A stretch of DNA of 64,000 bases from Bacillota bacterium (GCA_013178275.1 JABLWZ010000002.1:171524-235523), one strand, 5' to 3'. Numbered from the stretch's first letter, positions 8,517 through 18,191 are shown. Notes: generated by a model not told the origin, from the letters alone. Made by a program: numbers and translations.

Positions 8517-9008
8517 TTGAGTGAGATAAGCAAGCATCGCAGTCCCTGTATGGCCCTTTTGTGGTCGCTGGCTATTCCAGGCTTCGGGCAACTCTATAAT
8601 CAGGACTATCTGGTCGGTCTGGTCTTGGTAATGCTGGAGTTCGTCATCAACGTCAAGGCAGACCTTAATCTCGCTATATACTACTCGTTTCGCGGGCAGT
8701 TCCTGGAAGTAGATCAGGTAGCCAGAATCCAGTGGCTGCTGTTTTATCCCTGCGTTTACGGTTTTTCAATGTGGCATGCGTACAACAGGGGAGCTGAAAT
8801 AAATCGGTGGTTAGGACCAGAAGAGGCGGGTGTAGGAATCCCTTCGAAGACCCATCTAAACGGATGTCTCTTAGGTTTTGCAATAGGCGGAACCTTGGGG
8901 GTAATTTATAGTTTCTATATAGGGCCGGTACTCTGTGGGCTCATAGGTGGGATTATCGGGGCAACGGTAGGGTCGATATTTGAATATCTCGTAAGGTTGA
9001 GGAAATAA
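8517..9008 (+). CDS. Small integral membrane protein, function unknown
   Basis: 163 residues with about four hydrophobic segments: roughly 10-40, 70-90, 110-130 and 135-155. The N-terminal LWSLAIPGFGQLYNQDYLVGL resembles the Gly-rich turn of TM2-type small membrane proteins, and the last segment is Gly-rich (GPVLCGLIGGIIGATVG). The TTG start is not backed by a strong ribosome site, so the N-terminus is uncertain. It is 33 bases from the DUF3231 gene on the same strand and probably co-transcribed with it. I do not recognise a specific function. Confidence 0.55.
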   Translation: MSEISKHRSPCMALLWSLAIPGFGQLYNQDYLVGLVLVMLEFVINVKADLNLAIYYSFRGQFLEVDQVARIQWLLFYPCVYGFSMWHAYNRGAEINRWLGPEEAGVGIPSKTHLNGCLLGFAIGGTLGVIYSFYIGPVLCGLIGGIIGATVGSIFEYLVRLRK

Positions 9009-9041
9009 TAAATAGAAAAATGTGATGGAGGTAATTAATTC

Positions 9042-10109
9042 GTGGAGCAGCAAACGTTTACTGAGGAGAACCTCTCAAAAACTCCACCTTTACCAGTAAC
9101 CCATGAAACACGGCTTTCGTCCTCTGAGATAGCCAATCTCTGGAGGACCTGCATGCTTTATAGCATGACCGCCTGCGTGATGCAGTATTTCCAGCAGCAT
9201 GTACAGGACCGGGACATAAAATCTTTAGTACAAGAAAGCTTATCAATAGCTGAAACAGGGGTAAATATCGCCGCCGACTTCTTGAAGAAAGACAAGCGTG
9301 CAGTTCCAAGGGGTTTTGGTGACCAGGATGTTGACTTGGAAGCACCTGCACTATTCTCGGATGTGTTTTACCTGTATTACATTAGCAATCAGGTTAAAGT
9401 AGGCCTAAATGTCAGTAGTATGGCCTGCACCATGGCGTCCCGCCCCGACATCCGAGATTTCTACATCCAGTGCATAGAGTCGACATTAAGGTTTTGGGGA
9501 AGGATATCGGATACCTTGTTGAGTAAAGGCCTAATGATAAGGCCGCCCTATGTAGCGACAGTAGAGAAAGTGGACTTCGTGAAAAAGCAGAGCTTTCTGG
9601 GGGGCCTGTTCGGTCAGGAACGGTCTCTTTTGGCCATCGAGATTGAGCAGTTGTATTTCGGCACAATCACCAACGAGATAGGCAGGACGCTGTTGACCGG
9701 TTTCCGCCAGACAGCAAGGTCTTCAGAGGTGCGCAGCTATATGGAACGGGGTTTAAAATTGGCATCAAAATACATTAAATTATTCGGAGACAAACTCCGG
9801 GAGGGCGATATAAGTTCACCGATGCACTGGGATGCTTACGGGAACGTGACCGAATCGACCGTGCCGTCTTTCTCGGATAAACTGATGATGTTCCACACTG
9901 TTTTATTGAACGCCTTTGGTATAGCCAACTACGGGGTTTCCCTGTCATCAAGCATGAGAAGCGACGTGGTCACCACTTATGCTGCTATAATTCCGGAAGT
10001 TGCAAGTTACACCGAGGACGGGATTAATATAATGATTGACAACGGCTGGTTCGAGGAACCGCCCCGTGTATTAGACCGTGATAAGCTGTCTAATGTAAAC
10101 ATACACTAG
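9042..10109 (+). CDS. DUF3231 family protein
   Basis: 355 residues with two tandem copies of a helical bundle, residues about 20-170 and 195-345. Each begins with a segment of the type LWRTCMLYSMTACVMQYF or LYFGTITNEIGRTLLTGF. This layout is typical of DUF3231 proteins of spore formers, which have a ferritin-like look but no proven activity. The GTG start at 9042 has a GATGGAGG site upstream. The companion membrane protein ends 33 bases earlier. A role in spores is inferred only from the family's distribution. Confidence 0.75.
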   Translation: MEQQTFTEENLSKTPPLPVTHETRLSSSEIANLWRTCMLYSMTACVMQYFQQHVQDRDIKSLVQESLSIAETGVNIAADFLKKDKRAVPRGFGDQDVDLEAPALFSDVFYLYYISNQVKVGLNVSSMACTMASRPDIRDFYIQCIESTLRFWGRISDTLLSKGLMIRPPYVATVEKVDFVKKQSFLGGLFGQERSLLAIEIEQLYFGTITNEIGRTLLTGFRQTARSSEVRSYMERGLKLASKYIKLFGDKLREGDISSPMHWDAYGNVTESTVPSFSDKLMMFHTVLLNAFGIANYGVSLSSSMRSDVVTTYAAIIPEVASYTEDGINIMIDNGWFEEPPRVLDRDKLSNVNIH

Positions 10110-10332
10110 GAGAGCGGGCAAATGTTCTCCAGAGAATGTTTTTCTCTATAAGGATAAAATCATACTTACTTTACGTCTGGTATAGGTTCTTACAAGCTGA
10201 GGCGTTATCGTACAGAATTTGGCTTTTGGTACAGTCTCCCCGGGTACGACTTTTTCCGTGAGATTTAATCCAAGCAATAACGATGATCGAAAGTTGTACG
10301 GTTAAAATAATTTTTAAAAAGAATCCCGTTTA
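10110..10332. other. Intergenic region upstream of the IS21-type element
   Basis: No gene seen. It contains the second copy of the GTAC-GTAC-C-run motif at 10210-10241 (first copy 1535-1565). It ends with the left copy of the 7-bp target duplication CCGTTTA (10326-10332). Confidence 0.4.
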
Positions 10333-10405
10333 TGCGTATTCCGATGAATTCGACCGCTTATTACGATTCATTTCGACCGGTCGTTATGATTTAAAAACGA
10401 CCAGT
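10333..10405 (+). repeat. IS21-type left terminal repeat region
   Basis: An imperfect inverted copy of the right end over about 70 bases. It contains several spaced GACCG/GACCA boxes, the usual multiple transposase-binding sites of IS21 ends. A further box of this type (ACTGGTCGATTTGATTC) lies inside at 10445-10461. Confidence 0.7.
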
Positions 10406-10459
10406 TATCGGAGCGAAGCGACGCTGGTATTTTCGGTATAGCACACTGGTCGATTTGAT

Positions 10460-10826
10460 TCAAGGTTTAATATAAGTTTTACGCATTGTAGGTCCATTAA
10501 TGGCAATTTTGTGAGCATTGTGAACTAGCCGGTCAAGAATTGCATCCGCCAGAGTCGGATCGGTTAAGGCAGCGTGCCAGTGGTCAATGGGAAGCTGGCT
10601 GGCAATCACGGTTGAACGGGCCTGGCTGCGGTCATCTATCACCTCCAGAAGATCTCTTCCCTGGACGTCGGTGAATGGGGCAAGGCCCCAATCGTCCAGG
10701 ATCAGGAGATCGATTTTAGCTATCTTGCCAAGGAGACGGTGGTAGGAACCATCTCCTCTGGCAATCGCCAACTCGGTGAGCAGCCGAGGGGTTCGGTAGT
10801 AACGGGTACTGAGTCCCCCATCTGGG
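10460..10826 (-). pseudogene. istB remnant, 3' half only
   Basis: IstB is the AAA+ ATPase helper of IS21 transposition. The part retained starts at [10 protein letters not shown] and runs through the Walker B motif (LLILDDWG) to the normal C-terminus ([11 protein letters not shown]). The first half, including the Walker A GxGKT loop, is missing. The open frame upstream of the junction is istA-derived sequence read out of frame. Confidence 0.8.
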
Positions 10827-12095
10827 CAGTACCTGGACCGATGGTCTCTGACCAGCTTACAAGTCGGGACGGAGTCCATTCCAGGTACTTCTGGTGCTGG
10901 GAAGGTCGGTGCTGAAGATTGGTCATATACTCCCCCCGGCGGTAACCTCGCAGGTGAACGCTTACCCGACGACCCTTGAACAGTATCTCTACCATGCTGG
11001 CGGTTAACCTGATGTCGACGCTTTTATGTATCAACTGGTATGGGACGCTGTAGTAGTTATGGTCGATTTCTACGTGATAATCGATATTGACCTTAGCCTT
11101 CTTCCATTGGGCGAACTCGTAACGCTGCGACGGCAGCGGTTTGAGAGCCGGCTTATCCAGGGTTTCGTAGAGTTCTTTGCGACTGCCCTCCAGCTTCTGA
11201 AAGGGACGCTGGTTAAGTTCAACAAGGATTTCTTTGATAGCCTGGTTCAGTTCTCCCAAGGAGAAGAAGATGCGGTTCCTTAACGGGGCCAGAATCCAGT
11301 TCTCTACGGTCTGAACCGCCTTTTCTACCTTGGGTTTATCTTTAGGTTTGCGAGGTCGGGCGGGAATAACGACTGCTCCAAAATGGGCAGCCATCTCCTG
11401 GTAAGTAGGGTTGATATCGGGTTCGTAGCGGCAGGGATGGGTTACGCCGGTCTTGGTGTTATCGGGAACGATGATCTGGGTAACTCCGCCGAAGAACTCG
11501 AAAGCCCGACAGTGAGAAGAGATCCAGGAGAACATGTCCTGGTTGATGGTCGCTTCGGCGTAGGTGTAGTTACTGGCTCCCAACACGGCGACGAAGATGC
11601 TTGCCATGCTGATTTCGCCAGTCCTGGGGTCGACTATCGGCACGGTCTGCCCTGCGTAATCGACGAACATTTTCTCTCCCGCTTGGTGTACCTGGCGGAG
11701 TGATGCGTTGAGTGTCTTGGTCCACTGGCGGTAAAGCTCACAAAACCGGCTGTACTGGTAGCCGTCGGGATTCTGCTCCTTATACTCCAGCCACAGGAGC
11801 TGTAAAGTAACCCCTTTACGCCGAAGTTCCCGATAAACCCAGTCGAAGTCAATGTCCGTTTTATTGTGGCGGGGGGCATCGTTGCCAGGAAACAAAAGGG
11901 CATCCAATGAGGCATCATCCAGGCTTTCAGGTAGGGGCCAGGTAAGTCCAGCGTCTTGGCTCTGGCGAGATAATCGCTTACTGTACTGTGGGATAGGTTG
12001 CAGCTCCGGGCGATCTGTCTCAGCCCTAAGCCAGCTTCCCATTTAAGCCGTAGGATTTCTTTGGTTTTACGCATAGACAATCTCCTCCTGGCCAT
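10816..12095 (-). pseudogene. istA transposase remnant, frameshifted and 3'-truncated
   Basis: The first 47 codons (MARRRLSMRKTKEILRLKWE onward) carry the helix-turn-helix (LRQIARSCNLSHSTVSDYLARAK). The reading then needs a one-base shift near 11,955 to continue as AGLTWPLPESLDD. From there the retroviral-type integrase core is intact: KMFVDYAG, VPDNTKTGV, KPKVEKAVQ. It also keeps the C-terminal Mu-type domain up to [11 protein letters not shown]. The last part of IstA is lost at the deletion junction. Two independent lesions make it non-functional. Confidence 0.85.
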
Positions 12096-12277
12096 AGGTA
12101 TCCTTCATCTCCTCGAATGCTTTTTCTCGGTGATTACGTCACGAGGAGGAGAAAACCCTTTGGCAATTTGATTGTCCAGCGTCACGGTTTTATTAAACCC
12201 GATTACTACCAGTTCCTACCAGCCGACCATAAGTGGTCGGAATGGATTGGAATGACTGGTCGATTTGCTTCGTAATC

Positions 12278-12350
12278 GGTGGTCGATTTCAATCGTAACA
12301 GGTGGTCGGAATGAATCGAAACGGGTGGTCGATTTGGTTCGGAATATGCA
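12278..12350 (-). repeat. IS21-type right terminal repeat region
   Basis: Reading inward on the minus strand this matches the left end with mismatches. It holds repeated GGTCGATTT/GGTCGGAAT boxes, and similar boxes continue inward to about 12,230. Confidence 0.7.
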
Positions 12351-12504
12351 CCGTTTAAGACAGATAGCCATACGGATGATGATTAATTACAGACTAAAAA
12401 AAGTGCTTACTAGGTTTAAATGACCTGGTTTTTTATTTGTGGCAGGAGGAAATATTTATAACTTAATAACAGAGATGCTTAAACAAATATCTCGCATTAA
12501 TCAG

Positions 12505-12532
12505 AAGGGATTTTTAGATTGGTGTCGAAATA
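12505..12532 (+). promoter_or_regulatory. Possible sigma-H-type promoter
   Basis: AAGGGATTTTT (12505-12515) followed by GTCGAAATA (12524-12532) resembles the AGGAWTT / GAAT boxes of sigma-H promoters in Firmicutes. It lies about 45 bases before the riboswitch, at the right place to start its transcript. The match is by eye only. Confidence 0.4.
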
Positions 12533-12574
12533 TCCTTTAACAGTCTCTTTTTAATTAAGTTATTAAAACCCCAA

Positions 12575-12666
12575 TTTCGACAAAGGCAAACCTGTTGAAA
12601 AGCAGGGACGCAAAGCTATCGGGTCTATGGCATAATAAAGAGCTATTGACGGCCGGGCCGCCGAAA
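12575..12666 (+). ncRNA. Cyclic di-GMP class I (GEMM) riboswitch aptamer
   Basis: The conserved blocks of the GEMM-I aptamer are present in order: GGCAAACC, a variable hairpin, GGGACGCAAAGC, a GGGTCT segment, a variable second arm, and GCCGGGCCGCC. TTTCG (12575-12579) can pair with CGAAA (12662-12666) to close stem P1. It lies about 100 bases before a sensor kinase gene whose operon also encodes an HD-GYP phosphodiesterase for c-di-GMP. Confidence 0.88.
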
Positions 12667-12707
12667 AAGGAGTTTTTCCTATTCAGCTATCCTTTTTCGG
12701 GATAGCT
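12661..12707 (+). promoter_or_regulatory. Riboswitch expression platform with competing hairpins
   Basis: CCGAAAAAGGA (12661-12671) pairs perfectly with TCCTTTTTCGG (12690-12700), using the 3' strand of P1. Alternatively AGCTATCC (12685-12692) pairs with GGATAGCT (12700-12707). TCCTTTTT (12690-12697) is also complementary to AAAAAGGA (12744-12751) in the ribosome site of the next gene. No T-run follows, so translational control looks more likely than termination. Confidence 0.55.
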
Positions 12708-12763
12708 ATTATAGTCTGTAAGGTTTTAAAAATGCTGAGGAGTAAAAAGGAGGGAAGCGATAG

Positions 12764-15700
12764 ATGACATTGTACAGGAAGATGATATGGATAATCGGTA
12801 TTGCATTTGCTTGTGCGATTTTAGTCATGTATCTAGTTTCCCGTACCATTATGCTTAATGGTTTTGATGTAATGGAAAGAGAAGGCGCGTACAAAGACAT
12901 TAATAGAGCCTTAAGTACATTAGATTATAACCTTGCTGACTTAAACAGAACAGTAGGAGACTGGGCTGCCTGGGACGATACCTATTCTTTTATTGAAATG
13001 AGGGATTATGAATATATTAAAGGGAATTTGCCTGATCAAACCTTTGTTGAACTGAAGATTGACCTTATTGTTTATATAAACCAGGCTAATGAAATAGTTT
13101 ATATCAGAGGTTACGATTATCGAAATGCTAAAGATGCCCCTGTATCACAAGGTTTTAATAAACATATCACTGCTGGAAGCCCGCTGATAAAACATGACAG
13201 TGACGGAAATGGTGTAACCGGCATTATCGAGCTTCCCGAAGGGCCTATGCTTGTGGCTTCAAGGCCAATCTTGAACAGCGAAAGGCAGGGGCTGGCAAGA
13301 GGGACCTTAATCATGGGCCGCTATCTTGATGCACATGTGGTTGAAGATATAGCGAAAACAACAAATCTATCATTTCAAATAAACAGTTTACAAGATTTGG
13401 GGCAGTTGAAAGATGAACTTATTACGGCCGATGATTTGAAACTAATTAAGCCTGTAGATAAGAATTATTTAGTTGGTTATTCGCTGTTAAAGGATATTTA
13501 TGGTAAACCGATTTTAGCCCTCAGGGCCACTTTTCCTAGGGAAATTTATCAACAAGGTTTATTCATGATCAAGTATCAAGTCATATTGCTAACAACTATT
13601 GGGTTTATTTTTGGTCTTTTAATGTTATTGCTTATTGTCAAGATAGTTTTATCAAGGCTGGCTGATTTAAGCTCGGAAGTAGAGACTATAGGCCGTAAAG
13701 GCGATTTTTCCGCCAGGGTGTTGGTAAAGGGAGAGGATGAATTATCGACCCTTGCCGATTCCGTCAATGGAATGCTTGAAGCTCTAGATGTTTCAAAAGA
13801 AGAGATCCGTAGAAGCGAAGAAAAATATCGGCGCATCGTCGAAGCCGCGAATGAGGGGATATGGATTCTCGATGCCGATAACATAACGGTTTTTGTAAAT
13901 CAGAAGATGGCCGAAATGCTTGGTTATACGGTTGATGAGATGATGAGGGCAAGCCTATATGATTTTATGTTTAGTGAGGATATTCCGGCGGCTAAAACTA
14001 GACTTGAGCAGCGACGGCAGGGTAAAAACGGGCAGTATGACATCAAGTATCGCCGTAAAAACGGAACAGTTCTATGGGTGATAGTCTCAACTAATTACAT
14101 TTTAGATCAAACAGGAAAGTTCGCGGGCTCAATCGGGATGATTACGGATATAACTGAACGAAAGCTGTCAGAAGAGATATTAAAGAGATACGAACTTTTA
14201 TATCAAAGGACACGCGACATTATACTTTTTGTACGTCGGGATGGAAAAATTGTCGAGGCTAACCAGTCAGCTGTCAACGCTTACGGCTACAGCCGGGAAG
14301 AACTGCTTAAGCTTAATATCACCGACCTACGCCCCATGGACGCTCCAGCCGTGGTTGAGGGGCAAATGGCTAGGGCAGAAAGCGAAGGAATCCTGTTTGA
14401 AACGTATCATCGGCGTAAAGACGGAAGCACCTTCCCTGTGGAAGTCAGTTCACAAGGTACAACCTTTAGTAATGAAAGGGTTTTACTTAGTATAATCCGT
14501 GATATCACCACGCGAAAGACGGCTGAGGAGGCGTTGAGAGAATCACAGCAACGACTGGCAGATATAATTAATTTTTTGCCCGATGCGGTATTTGTTATTG
14601 ATCTGGAAGGAAAAGTTATTTCCTGGAACAAAGCTGCGGAAGAAATGACCGGTGTAAAGTCAGAAGAGATTATAGGTAAAGGCAACTACGAATACGCGCT
14701 ACCTCTTTACGGAAAAAGACTTCCGGTTCTTATAGATTTAGTGTTTAAAACCGATCAAGAGCTCGAGCGTGACTTCCCCCATGTTGAAAAAAAGGGAAAA
14801 ACGCTGTTCGGCGAAAGCTTCTGCCCGGCGATAGGAGAATCGGGAGCCTATCTAAGGGCGACAGCTGCGCCTTTATTTGATTCCAGTGGCAGAGTCGTCG
14901 GGGCAATAGAGTCGCTAAGGGATGTAACAGAAAAAAGGAAGACAGAAGAAGAATTGATACGCATCAAAAAAGCGATAGAGAGTTCAAGCAACGCGATATG
15001 GATGACCGATAGCCTTGGTGAAAAGATAATATATTATAACGAATCGTTCTCCAGGCTTTTTAAATACACCGGTGAAGAGATAAACGAACGGGGGGGGATG
15101 GTGACCCTGTATGGCGATCCCGATTTGGCCAAAACTGTTTATACTTCTTTGATAGGGGGTAATTCCTGGTCTAACGAAATAAAGCTGTTAAGCGGCGATG
15201 GAGTGTGTTTCCCGGTGTCTTTCTATGCAGATATGGTTCAAGATGAAGCCGGCAACACAATAGCTCTGGTCGGGATTGCCTCGGACATCACAGTTCAAAA
15301 ACAGACGGAGTCAGCGTTGATCGAGTCTAGGCAGCGTATGGCAGATATCATAGATTTCTTACCTGATGCCACGATGGTTATCGACAATGAAGGCAAGGTA
15401 ATCGCTTGGAACCGAGCGATGGAGGAGATGACCGGGGTAAATCAGGGTGACATGTTGGGTAAAGGGGATTACGAATACTCTATACCGTTTCATGGAGAAA
15501 GAGTGCCGATATTAATCGATCTGGTTTTAAAATCGGATGAATCGATCGAAAAGAATTATAAGTTTATCCAAAGAGATAGAGGGGTCCTTATCGCGGAAAC
15601 CCCATTAAACATTAAAGGTAAAGAAGCTGTCATATGGGGCAAGGCGAATATCTTGTACGATACTAAAGGTAATATAGTGGGGGCAATTGAATCGATACGT

Positions 15701-16918
15701 GATGTAACGGAACGCAAACGAGCGGAAGCAGCTCTGGCGGAGGAGAAAGAAAGGCTGGCCGTTACCCTGCGCAGCATCGGGGATGGGGTAATAACGGCTG
15801 ATATAGAAGGCAAGATAATGACCATTAACAAGGTTGCAGAGGAGATCACCGGCTGGACCCAGGGAGAAGTGGAAGGAAAACCGTTAGACGAGGTGTATCA
15901 AATAACCGAAAGTAAAATAAGCTCCAAGAAAATTGAACAAACAGATGTTACTAATAAAATACTGCTTACCAAAGGAGGCAACAGTAAAATTATTACCGAC
16001 AGTGCCTCGATTATTAGAGATGAGATCGGTAATTCTATCGGGTACGTCTTGGTTTTTAAAGATATAACGGAGCATAAGAGGCTGGAGGCCCAGATCGCTT
16101 TGTCTCAGAAGATGGAAGCCATTGGGCAGTTGGCAGCGGGTATAGCCCACGAGATAAACACGCCGCTGCAGTATGTTGGCGACAATACAAGGTTTTTGGA
16201 AGGAGCCTTCAAGGATATCTGCACTCTCATAGAGATGTATCACAGATTAACCCAGGATGTGGAAGATAAGCAGCTAAACGATGAACTGATGATAATCCAA
16301 GAAAAAGAAAAACAAACGGACATAGAATACCTTCTGGGTGAAATCCCGGAAGCGATCAACCAGTCTATGGATGGGTTGAAACGTGTGAGCCAGATTGTAC
16401 TCGCCATGAAGGATTTTTCTCATCCCGGCAAGGAAAAATCCTACTCTGATCTGAACCGGGCGATTGAAGGGACGATTACCATATCCAGAAACGAATGGAA
16501 GTATGTAGCCGAGCTGGTCACTGATTTAGATCCCCAGCTTAATAGGGTGTACTGCGTGATAGACGAAATCAACCAGGTGTTGTTAAACATGATAATCAAT
16601 TCAGCCCACGCAATTATGGAATCCTTGGAGAAAAAAATAATCAACAAAGGAAGAATAGCGGTTTCAACTAGAACGATAGGAAACAATGTGGAAATCAAAA
16701 TAAAAGACAATGGGATAGGTATCCCAGAGGAAATAACAAACAAGATTTACGATCCCTTTTTTACCACCAAGGAGGTAGGGAAAGGCACCGGCCAGGGATT
16801 GGCCCTGGCTCATGATATCATCGTTAATAAGCATAACGGTTATATACAAGTAGAATCAACCGTAGGGCAGGGAACCTGTTTTACTATATACCTGCCTATA
16901 TCCGAAACGGAGGCATAG
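12764..16918 (+). CDS. CHASE4-HAMP-multi-PAS sensor histidine kinase
   Basis: A 1384-residue membrane sensor kinase. Order: membrane segment at about 7-27, extracytoplasmic CHASE4-like domain to about 200, second membrane segment at about 269-291, HAMP to about 345. Six PAS domains then begin near residues 353, 475, 598, 727, 857 and 997. A HisKA-type region follows with phospho-acceptor His1129 in GIAHEINTPLQ. The ATPase domain has the N box (LLNMIINSAHAI), G1 (DNGIGIP) and G2 (GTGQGLALAH). PAS3 and PAS5 are close relatives of each other. It is the first gene after the c-di-GMP riboswitch and sits 6 bases before a REC-HDOD gene, its likely partner. The ribosome site GGAGGG precedes the ATG. 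Confidence 0.92.
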   Translation: MTLYRKMIWIIGIAFACAILVMYLVSRTIMLNGFDVMEREGAYKDINRALSTLDYNLADLNRTVGDWAAWDDTYSFIEMRDYEYIKGNLPDQTFVELKIDLIVYINQANEIVYIRGYDYRNAKDAPVSQGFNKHITAGSPLIKHDSDGNGVTGIIELPEGPMLVASRPILNSERQGLARGTLIMGRYLDAHVVEDIAKTTNLSFQINSLQDLGQLKDELITADDLKLIKPVDKNYLVGYSLLKDIYGKPILALRATFPREIYQQGLFMIKYQVILLTTIGFIFGLLMLLLIVKIVLSRLADLSSEVETIGRKGDFSARVLVKGEDELSTLADSVNGMLEALDVSKEEIRRSEEKYRRIVEAANEGIWILDADNITVFVNQKMAEMLGYTVDEMMRASLYDFMFSEDIPAAKTRLEQRRQGKNGQYDIKYRRKNGTVLWVIVSTNYILDQTGKFAGSIGMITDITERKLSEEILKRYELLYQRTRDIILFVRRDGKIVEANQSAVNAYGYSREELLKLNITDLRPMDAPAVVEGQMARAESEGILFETYHRRKDGSTFPVEVSSQGTTFSNERVLLSIIRDITTRKTAEEALRESQQRLADIINFLPDAVFVIDLEGKVISWNKAAEEMTGVKSEEIIGKGNYEYALPLYGKRLPVLIDLVFKTDQELERDFPHVEKKGKTLFGESFCPAIGESGAYLRATAAPLFDSSGRVVGAIESLRDVTEKRKTEEELIRIKKAIESSSNAIWMTDSLGEKIIYYNESFSRLFKYTGEEINERGGMVTLYGDPDLAKTVYTSLIGGNSWSNEIKLLSGDGVCFPVSFYADMVQDEAGNTIALVGIASDITVQKQTESALIESRQRMADIIDFLPDATMVIDNEGKVIAWNRAMEEMTGVNQGDMLGKGDYEYSIPFHGERVPILIDLVLKSDESIEKNYKFIQRDRGVLIAETPLNIKGKEAVIWGKANILYDTKGNIVGAIESIRDVTERKRAEAALAEEKERLAVTLRSIGDGVITADIEGKIMTINKVAEEITGWTQGEVEGKPLDEVYQITESKISSKKIEQTDVTNKILLTKGGNSKIITDSASIIRDEIGNSIGYVLVFKDITEHKRLEAQIALSQKMEAIGQLAAGIAHEINTPLQYVGDNTRFLEGAFKDICTLIEMYHRLTQDVEDKQLNDELMIIQEKEKQTDIEYLLGEIPEAINQSMDGLKRVSQIVLAMKDFSHPGKEKSYSDLNRAIEGTITISRNEWKYVAELVTDLDPQLNRVYCVIDEINQVLLNMIINSAHAIMESLEKKIINKGRIAVSTRTIGNNVEIKIKDNGIGIPEEITNKIYDPFFTTKEVGKGTGQGLALAHDIIVNKHNGYIQVESTVGQGTCFTIYLPISETEA

Positions 16919-16924
16919 ACTGTC

Positions 16925-18151
16925 ATGAAAAAGGTTCTTTTTGTTGATGATGAACCGAATGTAATTCAGGGTTTGAGACGTTTGATGCGCAGCATGCCGG
17001 ACGACTGGGACCCTTTATTTGCCGGGGGCGGTGAAGAGGCGTTAAGCATTCTGTCATCAAACCAGGTCGATGTTATTATTACCGATATACGCATGCCCGG
17101 TATGGATGGAGCGGAATTATTGAATAAAGTCAGGGAGTTTTATCCCAATATAATAAGAATAGCTCTTTCCGGGCATTCTGATCTGCAGGGTATTTTGAAA
17201 TCGGTTAAAGCGGCCCACCAGTACCTAGCAAAACCCTGTGAACCCGAAACGCTGCGCAACACTGTGGAAAGAACACTCCTGCTTCGAGAACTGGTCGAGA
17301 ATGAAAAGATAGTAAAGCTGGTGACTGGGGTTGAAAGCTTGCCCAGTTTGCCGGATATCTATATCAAGCTTTTAGAAGAACTACGGGCCCCAGAGCCTTC
17401 TTTAAAACGACTGGGAGAAATAATATCCCACGATATAACGATGACGGCAAAGATTCTACACTTCGTAAACTCCGCATTTTTTGGCATGCCCAAGAGGATC
17501 ACGAATCTATCTCAAGCAATAACCCTGCTGGGTATGAATACCATAAAAGCCCTTGTACTCTGCAATCATATTTTTATGACAATTAAACCTCAAAGCAAAA
17601 AGAACTTGTTCATCAGGGAACTATGGGAACACAGCATGATTGTGGCCAGCGTGGCTAAAGAAATAATGGCCGGTGCATTACATGACAGCAACCTCGCTGA
17701 TGAGGCCTTTATAACCGGACTGCTCCACGATATAGGTAAATTATTGTTTCTTAATATACCCGGGCATTTTGATCAAATGAAAGCACTGACTGAAGAACAG
17801 AGGTGTGATCAGACAGAAGCGGAATACAAACTTTTAGGGGTATCGCATGCTGAGGTGGGTGCGTACATTTTGGGTTTATGGGGGTTTTCGGATCCGATAA
17901 TCGAATCCGTGGTATTCCATCACTCCCCGCTGAAGTCAAAGAATAACAGATTTTCTATCCTTACGGCTGTTCATGTGGCCAATGCTTTCGTGCTAGAGAA
18001 CAGCGGGTCTTCTGAAACAACTTATAATTTATTCATTGATTATTCCTATTTAGAACAACTGGATGTAAAACAGACGTTACCATTATGGGCCGGGGTGTAT
18101 AGAAAATTAAGAGACAGTACTGTACTGGATATTGATATATTTAATGCTTGA
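16925..18151 (+). CDS. Response regulator with HDOD output domain
   Basis: 408 residues. The receiver domain (1-120) has the acidic pocket VDDE, phospho-acceptor Asp54 in ITDIRMPGMDG, and the conserved Lys in LAKPCEP. Residues about 130-330 form an HDOD domain (SLPSLPDIYIKLLEEL, HDITMTAKILHFVNSAFFG), including an HD-like TGLLHDIGKL motif. HDOD proteins often act in signalling hubs with c-di-GMP enzymes, and their direct activity is generally unproven. Its place directly behind the kinase makes it a likely phosphorylation target. Confidence 0.88.
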   Translation: MKKVLFVDDEPNVIQGLRRLMRSMPDDWDPLFAGGGEEALSILSSNQVDVIITDIRMPGMDGAELLNKVREFYPNIIRIALSGHSDLQGILKSVKAAHQYLAKPCEPETLRNTVERTLLLRELVENEKIVKLVTGVESLPSLPDIYIKLLEELRAPEPSLKRLGEIISHDITMTAKILHFVNSAFFGMPKRITNLSQAITLLGMNTIKALVLCNHIFMTIKPQSKKNLFIRELWEHSMIVASVAKEIMAGALHDSNLADEAFITGLLHDIGKLLFLNIPGHFDQMKALTEEQRCDQTEAEYKLLGVSHAEVGAYILGLWGFSDPIIESVVFHHSPLKSKNNRFSILTAVHVANAFVLENSGSSETTYNLFIDYSYLEQLDVKQTLPLWAGVYRKLRDSTVLDIDIFNA

Positions 18152-18191
18152 TGCAAGAAAAACAAACATTCCTCTACAGGGGGAGAACTCC

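Larger units (their letters stand above)
10333..12350 (-). mobile_element. Decayed IS21-family insertion sequence
   Basis: The element is bounded by inverted ends TGCGTATTCC (from 10333) and GGAATATGCA (to 12350), with TG...CA termini. It is flanked by a perfect 7-bp direct repeat CCGTTTA (10326-10332 and 12351-12357), a target duplication of IS21-like size. Transposase gene order is istA then istB on the minus strand. Length is 2018 bp, shorter than the roughly 2.4-2.5 kb usual for the family. The missing part is an internal deletion at about 10,820 that fuses the istA 3' part to mid-istB. A frameshift near 11,955 also breaks istA. The element cannot move by itself, but its ends look usable. 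Confidence 0.9.
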
